Shown here: positions 5,837 through 7,856 of the stretch, in pieces
Layout of the letters: every line of letters begins with the position of its first letter
How positions within the stretch are numbered: position 1 is the first letter of the stretch
Source: an uncultured Bacilli bacterium
GTDB lineage: Bacteria > Bacillota_I > Bacilli_A > RF39 > UBA660
Direction of reading: 5' to 3'
Length of the DNA: 7,856 nucleotides
NCBI GenBank assembly: GCA_947625395.1
Contig: CANQOD010000052.1
Coordinates: forward strand, 1 to 7,856
Translations under genes and position numbers: made by a program
Notes under the pieces: generated by a model
The model's database searches: none
What the model saw: only the letters and a program-made list of their open reading frames with translations
Told to the model about the DNA's origin: nothing

Positions 5837-5970
5837 GTGGATGCGATGACGAGGCTTGGAAACCTCTAGCAATGCCAAAATAACGAGGGATTCTATGATA
5901 GAATAAGTAAGGTGGAACCGCAGAATAGAAAGTCTATTTTGTCCTTACAGATAGGTCTCTTTTTCTTTTT
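5837..5970 (+). promoter_or_regulatory. Glycine T-box riboswitch with an unusually short Stem I
   Basis: The T-box core is clear. GTAAGG (5907-5912) pairs with CCTTAC (5943-5948). The conserved bulge TGGAACC lies at 5913-5919. A second helix of 9 bp pairs 5920-5928 with 5934-5942 (with G-U pairs). Stem III is a 6-bp hairpin at 5890-5904. UGGA (5913-5916) pairs with an NCCA end whose discriminator is U, as in tRNA-Gly, which fits glyS downstream. Binding of uncharged tRNA-Gly to nascent RNA would favour the antiterminator and turn on transcription. Between the predicted start and Stem III there are only about 50 bases. The best hairpin is GAGG/CCTC (5851-5854/5863-5866) with an 8-base loop containing GGA (5858-5860), a possible Gly specifier. 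The usual distal Stem I motifs are not seen. Confidence 0.88.
5933..5970 (+). terminator. T-box-controlled intrinsic terminator
   Basis: 5933-5939 (TCTATTT) can pair with 5949-5955 (AGATAGG), with G-U pairs at both ends, around the loop 5940-5948. The T-rich run at 5960-5970 follows. The left arm and loop are the same bases that form the 3' side of the antiterminator, so the two structures exclude each other, as expected for a transcriptional T-box. Confidence 0.7.
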
Positions 5971-5976
5971 TATTAG

Positions 5977-5987
5977 AAAGTGGTGAT
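5977..5987 (+). promoter_or_regulatory. Ribosome binding site of the LOG-family gene
   Basis: AAAGTGGTGAT is nearly the full complement of the 16S rRNA tail and lies 5 bases before ATG 5993. It rules out the in-frame TTG at 5987, which is part of this site. Confidence 0.7.
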
Positions 5988-5992
5988 TGAGT

Positions 5993-6571
5993 ATGAGAGT
6001 TTTTATTGGTTGTAGTTCTTTAGAAGACTTGTCAAAAGAAAGTTGGCTGCATTGTCAAAAAGTGATTGAAGTCCTTGCCCGAGAACAAGGCGTTGATTTA
6101 GTTTTAGGAGGTGCTTCTTCCGGCTTGATGAAGCTTTGTTATGAAGCATTTGTCCAAAATGGAAAAGCAGTTTTGATTCTTTTAAATGCTACAAGAGAAA
6201 ACGAACAAGCACAATATCCTGGTGCGCAAGTTGTGATTGAAAAAACAACTTTTGACCGGACAAAGCGCTGCTTTTTCGAAAGCGATTTCGCGCTTTTTCT
6301 AGACGGTGGAAGTGGAACACTTTCAGAAATTCTTGCTTTTCGAGAAGAAGTGCGGGCGACTTTAAGAGCATATCCTATCTATTTTTATAATGAAAATCAT
6401 GCTTTTGATGCTTTTAAAGCGCTTCTTCAAGATGGGGTTGATCGAAACACGATTTCCCTTGCGGAACAAACAGCTTATCTCGAAGAAGTAAAGACACTTG
6501 AAGAGGTGCAAGAAAAAATCAAAGGCTGCATAGAAAAGAACAAGGAAGGTGAAATGAAATGTCAAAATTAA
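5993..6571 (+). CDS. Divergent LOG-family (lysine decarboxylase-like) protein
   Basis: This 192-residue Rossmann-like protein has the LOG/TIGR00730 layout: an N-terminal FIGCSS strand-loop (4-9), GGASSGLM (39-46) for the canonical GGGxxGLM, and DGGSGTLSE (104-112) for PGGxGTxxE. Aligning by hand, R89 falls on the catalytic Arg of RKxxM and E112 on the catalytic Glu, but Lys and Pro of these motifs are replaced (T90, D104). Relatives cleave nucleoside 5'-monophosphates to base and ribose 5-phosphate; the substrate here is unknown, and true lysine decarboxylase activity is not expected. ATG 5993 is chosen from the ribosome binding site. The gene is the first behind the glycine T-box and overlaps glyS by 13 bases, so it is co-expressed with GlyRS. 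Confidence 0.8.
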   Translation: MRVFIGCSSLEDLSKESWLHCQKVIEVLAREQGVDLVLGGASSGLMKLCYEAFVQNGKAVLILLNATRENEQAQYPGAQVVIEKTTFDRTKRCFFESDFALFLDGGSGTLSEILAFREEVRATLRAYPIYFYNENHAFDAFKALLQDGVDRNTISLAEQTAYLEEVKTLEEVQEKIKGCIEKNKEGEMKCQN

Positions 6572-7856
6572 CCATGGAAAAATTAGTTGCTTACTGTAAA
6601 CAATATGGATTTATCTATCAGGGAAGCGAAATTTATGGAGGCCTTGCGAATACTTGGGATTATGGTCCTTTAGGGTCACGCTTAAAAAACAACGTGAAAG
6701 ATGCTTGGCGCAAACGTTTTATTGTGGAAAGGGAGAATGCTTATGAAGTCGATGCCGCGATTTTAATGCATCCTCGCGTTTGGGAAGCCTCTGGTCATGT
6801 TCAGAGTTTTTCAGACCCCTTAATTGACTGTAAAAAATGTAAAAAAAGACATCGTGCGGATAATTTAATTGATGCGTTTGACCCGGAAGCAAAAGCCGAT
6901 GGCATGAGTCAAGAAGAAATGATTGCCTATATTCAAGAACATCATGTCCCATGTCCAGACTGTGGTGCCAGTGATTTTACGGATATTCGTCAATTCAATT
7001 TGATGTTTGAAACCCATCGAGGAGTGACAGAAGACGCAAAAAGCAAGATTTATTTACGTCCTGAAAATGCGCAAGGGGAATATGTAAATTTTTTAAATGT
7101 TCAAAGGTCGATGCGCGCAAAGTTGCCATTTAGCATTGGCCAAGTTGGAAAAGCGTTCCGAAATGAAATTACTCCTGGAAACTTTACTTTTAGAACCATT
7201 GAATTTGAACAGATGGAATACCAAACTTTCTGTAAAGAGGGAACAGACAGTGCACTTTATGCTTACTTTAAAGAATATGCCAAACAGTTTTTTATCGATT
7301 TAGGTCTTTCTAAAGACAAGCTCCGTTACCATGACCATGAAAAACTTGCCCATTATGCCAAAGAAGCTTGTGATATTGAATATCAGTTTTGTTTTGGATG
7401 GGGAGAAATTAATGGAACACACAATCGTACGGATTATGATTTATCGCGTCATCAAGAATATTCGAAAGAAAGTCAACTCTATCAAGATGCGGAAACGAAT
7501 GAAAAATACATTCCTTATATCATTGAGTCGACAGTGGGATGTGACCGTTTGGTGTTAGCTCTCTTGGACCAATGCTATGAAGAGGAAACGTTAGAAAATG
7601 GAGAAACACGGGAAGTGATGCACTTCCATCCTTATCTAGCTCCTTATCAAGCATCTGTTTTGCCACTGGTTAAAAAATACCATTCACAGAAAGCCCATGA
7701 AGTCTATCAAATGTTATCAAAAGCTTTTCCAGTCAGCTATGATGAAACAGGAAGTATTGGAAAACGGTATCGTCGACAAGACGCGATTGGAACGCCTTTT
7801 TGTGTCACGATTGACCAAGATACTTTGGACCATGGAACAGTCACTATTCGTGAGAG
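6559..7856 (+). CDS. glyS: Glycyl-tRNA synthetase, single-chain type (3' end outside window)
   Basis: 432 codons are visible without a stop. The protein begins MSKLTMEKLVAYCKQYGFIY, followed by the GlyRS signature SEIYGGLANTWDYGPLG (23-39). Class II motifs are present: motif 2 FRNEI (200-204) after RPENAQGEY (167-175), and motif 3 GCDRLVLALL (327-336). Two Cys pairs (C91-x2-C94 and C132-x2-C135) form the zinc-binding insertion. The anticodon-binding domain begins near HPYLAPYQ (357-364) and runs to the edge; comparison with family length of about 455-460 suggests only some 25-30 residues are missing. It charges tRNA-Gly. It is the alpha2 type found in Mollicutes and staphylococci, not the GlyQ/GlyS alpha2beta2 enzyme of B. 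subtilis. Start 6559 is supported by AAGGAAGGTGA (6542-6552). Expression is controlled by the upstream glycine T-box. Confidence 0.97.
   Translation, partial: MSKLTMEKLVAYCKQYGFIYQGSEIYGGLANTWDYGPLGSRLKNNVKDAWRKRFIVERENAYEVDAAILMHPRVWEASGHVQSFSDPLIDCKKCKKRHRADNLIDAFDPEAKADGMSQEEMIAYIQEHHVPCPDCGASDFTDIRQFNLMFETHRGVTEDAKSKIYLRPENAQGEYVNFLNVQRSMRAKLPFSIGQVGKAFRNEITPGNFTFRTIEFEQMEYQTFCKEGTDSALYAYFKEYAKQFFIDLGLSKDKLRYHDHEKLAHYAKEACDIEYQFCFGWGEINGTHNRTDYDLSRHQEYSKESQLYQDAETNEKYIPYIIESTVGCDRLVLALLDQCYEEETLENGETREVMHFHPYLAPYQASVLPLVKKYHSQKAHEVYQMLSKAFPVSYDETGSIGKRYRRQDAIGTPFCVTIDQDTLDHGTVTIRE

Noticed and set aside
5667..5849. A 60-codon + strand open frame running past the end of the 135-aa gene
   Set aside because: It lies in another frame of that gene and would extend through the T-box promoter; no ribosome binding site.
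6189..6952. Minus-strand open frames within the LOG-family gene and glyS
   Set aside because: They are antisense shadows without ribosome binding sites, in regions of well-supported + strand coding.
7097..7558. Two + strand open frames within glyS in another frame
   Set aside because: They overlap conserved GlyRS motifs read in the correct frame, which stays open from 6559 to the edge.

Overview
The window is a low-GC stretch of a Bacillota chromosome with every recognised gene on the + strand. It is most likely from the class Bacilli, perhaps a gut Erysipelotrichia- or RF39-like lineage; that placement is inference. Three things support it: the yqfC-yqfD sporulation pair, the conserved era-yqzL-recO-glyS order, and a single-chain (alpha2-type) glycyl-tRNA synthetase. 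TGA ends recO and the PAP2 gene, so the genetic code is standard and not the Mycoplasma code.

Layout. Positions 1-376 hold the 3' end of an unknown, probably surface-exposed protein. Its C-terminus (PWF-RGG...GVFAY...SFR-VL) looks like the FGE-sulfatase/C-type-lectin-fold ends seen in diversity-generating-retroelement targets. It is closed by a GNRA-capped intrinsic terminator (375-401). A tightly packed, probably operonic housekeeping cluster follows: yqfC, yqfD, a VanZ-like membrane protein, ybeY, era, a 41-codon yqzL-like gene, recO and a PAP2 phosphatase. Junctions are mostly short gaps or overlaps. The one larger junction, era to yqzL, holds a perfect 10-bp inverted repeat that covers the yqzL ribosome binding site.

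A new promoter (extended -10) at 5342-5369 drives an unrecognised 135-aa alpha/beta protein. Then comes a strong promoter (5802-5830) and a compact glycine T-box riboswitch (about 5837-5970). Its antiterminator is textbook and its UGGA matches the U discriminator of tRNA-Gly, but its Stem I region is very short. The T-box controls a LOG-family (lysine decarboxylase-like) gene overlapping glyS, which runs off the right edge lacking only its last few dozen codons.

How the genes relate. YbeY (16S rRNA maturation/ribosome quality control), Era (30S assembly GTPase) and GlyRS are translation functions. RecO is recombination repair. YqfC/YqfD belong to the sporulation mother-cell programme in relatives. 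Compared with Bacillus subtilis, phoH, pgpH, dgkA and cdd are absent from their usual places, and VanZ-like, PAP2, the orphan gene and the LOG-family gene are present instead.

No tRNA or rRNA gene, CRISPR array, insertion sequence or minus-strand gene was found. No intergenic stretch exceeds 300 bases.
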